6,135 nt of DNA from contig JAICYE010000147.1 in the NCBI GenBank assembly GCA_025934385.1, positions 1 through 6,135 of the forward strand. Reading direction: 5' to 3'. The notes under the pieces were generated by a model that worked only from the letters and a program-made list of their open reading frames with translations, made no database searches and was not told the DNA's origin. The position numbers and the translations under genes are program-made. Positions 5,465 to 6,135 of the stretch are shown in pieces. Numbering within the stretch: the stretch's first letter is position 1; each line of letters starts with the position of its first letter. The DNA comes from Acidimicrobiia bacterium (GTDB lineage: Bacteria > Actinomycetota > Acidimicrobiia > IMCC26256 > BP-133).

Positions 5465-5468
5465 CGCT
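5456..5468. terminator. Small dyad at two overlapping convergent stop codons
   Basis: AGCGC (5456-5460) and GCGCT (5464-5468) form a 5-bp stem around TTA. The esterase TAG (5462-5464) and the TAA of the minus-strand gene (5463-5461) overlap by two bases within it. The dyad could act in both directions, but it has no T-run and the stem is short, so any terminator function is weakly supported. Confidence 0.25.
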
Positions 5469-6027
5469 CGGTGGTCGTCGCCGGGCGGCTCGGCGTCGCC
5501 GGCCGCGGCTTCTTCGCCTTCTGGGGCAGCAGCGCCCGGAGGCTCTTGTCGGGCCGGCCGATCAGGTAGCCGGCGGCGCCGCCGAGGACGCCGCAGCCGA
5601 AGATCACCCAGATCAGCCGGATGTCGAGCGAGAACAGCAGGAAGTGGACGTTGACCGGCTGGGCGTTCTGCAGCACGAACGTGATGAAGATGATGGCGAT
5701 CACCGTCAGCTGCGCCGTCTTGACGAGCCGGTCCCGCTGCCGGTGCTCCATCTGCTGGAGCTGGGACCGCAGCCAGGCCACCCGGGGCATGTCGGGGTTG
5801 AGAGCCCGCTTGGCGTTGGCCGCGGCCAGGACGGAGTCGTCGACCGGGACGGTGGCGGTGGGCTCGCCGATCGAGGCCGACACCGTGCGGGCGCCCGTCC
5901 GGCGCCGCTTGGTGGTCGACGAGGCGTCGGTCGAGCCGTTGCCCGAGCCGTTGCTCGAACCCGTCCTCGAGCCGGTCGTCCGGCTCCGGCTGGTGCTCGC
6001 TCGCTTGGATCCACCGGTCGTGGCCAC
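5461..6027 (-). CDS. LapA/DUF1049-domain membrane protein
   Basis: A 188-residue membrane protein. Residues 1-50 are Ser/Thr/Gly/Arg-rich and basic (for example SRSRTTGSRTGSSNGSG), probably disordered and cytoplasmic. A charged helix (VAWLRSQLQQMEHRQRDRLV, 83-102) leads into membrane segment 1 (about 104-119). After FVLQNAQPVNVHFLLF (117-132), the most recognisable LapA-domain stretch, comes membrane segment 2 (about 136-157, WVIFGCGVLGGAAGYLIG). The C-terminus is a basic Pro/Lys/Arg tail. In proteobacteria LapA (YciS) acts in LPS assembly; actinobacteria lack LPS, so the role here is unknown. GTG (6027-6025) is the start: AGGAGG lies seven bases upstream, and no earlier start codon occurs after the in-frame TGA (6108-6106). 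Confidence 0.88.
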   Translation of the reverse strand: MATTGGSKRASTSRSRTTGSRTGSSNGSGNGSTDASSTTKRRRTGARTVSASIGEPTATVPVDDSVLAAANAKRALNPDMPRVAWLRSQLQQMEHRQRDRLVKTAQLTVIAIIFITFVLQNAQPVNVHFLLFSLDIRLIWVIFGCGVLGGAAGYLIGRPDKSLRALLPQKAKKPRPATPSRPATTTER

Positions 6028-6076
6028 GGTCTTACCTCCTCCGCCGTTGCGAGGGGTGTACCCGCCGGTCGTGGCC
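6014..6076. repeat. 12-base direct repeat across the LapA-like start
   Basis: CCGGTCGTGGCC occurs at 6014-6025 and 6065-6076, 51 bases apart. The first copy covers the start of the LapA-like coding region; the second lies in its upstream leader. The flanking bases on the minus strand are also similar (GGTGGATCC versus GGCGGGTAC). The same 12-mer occurs at 4766-4777 over the esterase start. Confidence 0.5.
6035..6040 (-). promoter_or_regulatory. Ribosome binding site of the LapA-like gene
   Basis: AGGAGG on the minus strand, followed by TAAGACC and the GTG at 6027. It is a full match to the anti-Shine-Dalgarno core with 7-base spacing, the best site in the window, and it fixes the start. Confidence 0.85.
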
Positions 6077-6105
6077 TTGTAATCGCCCCCGGGCCGCCGT
6101 CGCCG

Positions 6106-6135
6106 TCAGCGGATCCCGATGCGCCCGGGCGTGCC
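6106..6135 (-). CDS. Possible C-terminal end of an upstream gene (partial)
   Basis: From the right edge the minus strand reads nine codons GTPGRIGIR and then TGA (6108-6106). All nine codons end in G or C, as in the real genes here. If real, the gene ends 78 bases before the LapA-like start. It is too short to identify and could be chance. Confidence 0.25.
   Translation of the reverse strand, partial: GTPGRIGIR

Noticed and set aside
6119..6135. Start of a plus-strand gene (ATG at 6119)
   Set aside because: There is no ribosome binding site and only five codons before the edge; the minus-strand reading ending in TGA is at least as likely.

Overview
The window is very GC-rich DNA. Most codons end in G or C, five of the eight full genes start with GTG, and several neighbouring genes overlap by 4 bases. 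Together with an AgpS-type flavoprotein and a paired UspA-like/LMW-phosphatase operon, this suggests a chromosomal segment of an actinobacterium (Actinomycetota). I cannot place it more precisely; an acidimicrobial or other uncultured lineage is a guess.

Layout, left to right. Bases 2-271 (+) hold the C-terminal part of an unrecognised protein with a lower share of G/C-ending codons than the neighbouring esterase. It faces the 3' end of a tRNA-Leu(UAA) gene at 323-406 (-). Upstream of the tRNA on the same strand is a tightly overlapping three-gene operon, transcribed in this order: a UspA-like protein (1784-1296), an unrecognised protein with an acidic N-terminus and a helical C-terminus (1299-844), and a low-molecular-weight phosphatase/ArsC-like protein whose P-loop arginine is missing (847-431). 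The 108-base gap before this operon carries two copies of a 9-base direct repeat and a possible promoter.

A second minus-strand cluster runs from 4735 to 1893. It holds YceH (DUF480, tandem winged helix plus coiled coil), an AgpS-like FAD-dependent alkyl-DHAP synthase (ether-lipid pathway) carrying an unusual Gly/Ala tandem repeat, and a single-pass membrane protein with an NTF2-like outer domain. Divergent from yceH, with only 36 bases between, is a phospholipase/carboxylesterase-family alpha/beta hydrolase (4772-5464, +). It contains the only in-frame TTA codon I found in the window. It converges on a LapA/DUF1049-type membrane protein (6027-5461, -), and the two stop codons overlap. The last bases may hold the end of another minus-strand gene.

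Most of this is ordinary housekeeping chromosome. I do not see a defence, CRISPR, transposon or other dedicated novel system. The items most worth a second look are the operon with the altered phosphatase, the in-frame repeat inside the AgpS homologue, the compact divergent and possibly leaderless promoter at 4743-4750, and the pairing of a UUA-reading tRNA with a TTA-containing hydrolase gene. There is no gene-free stretch longer than about 110 bases.
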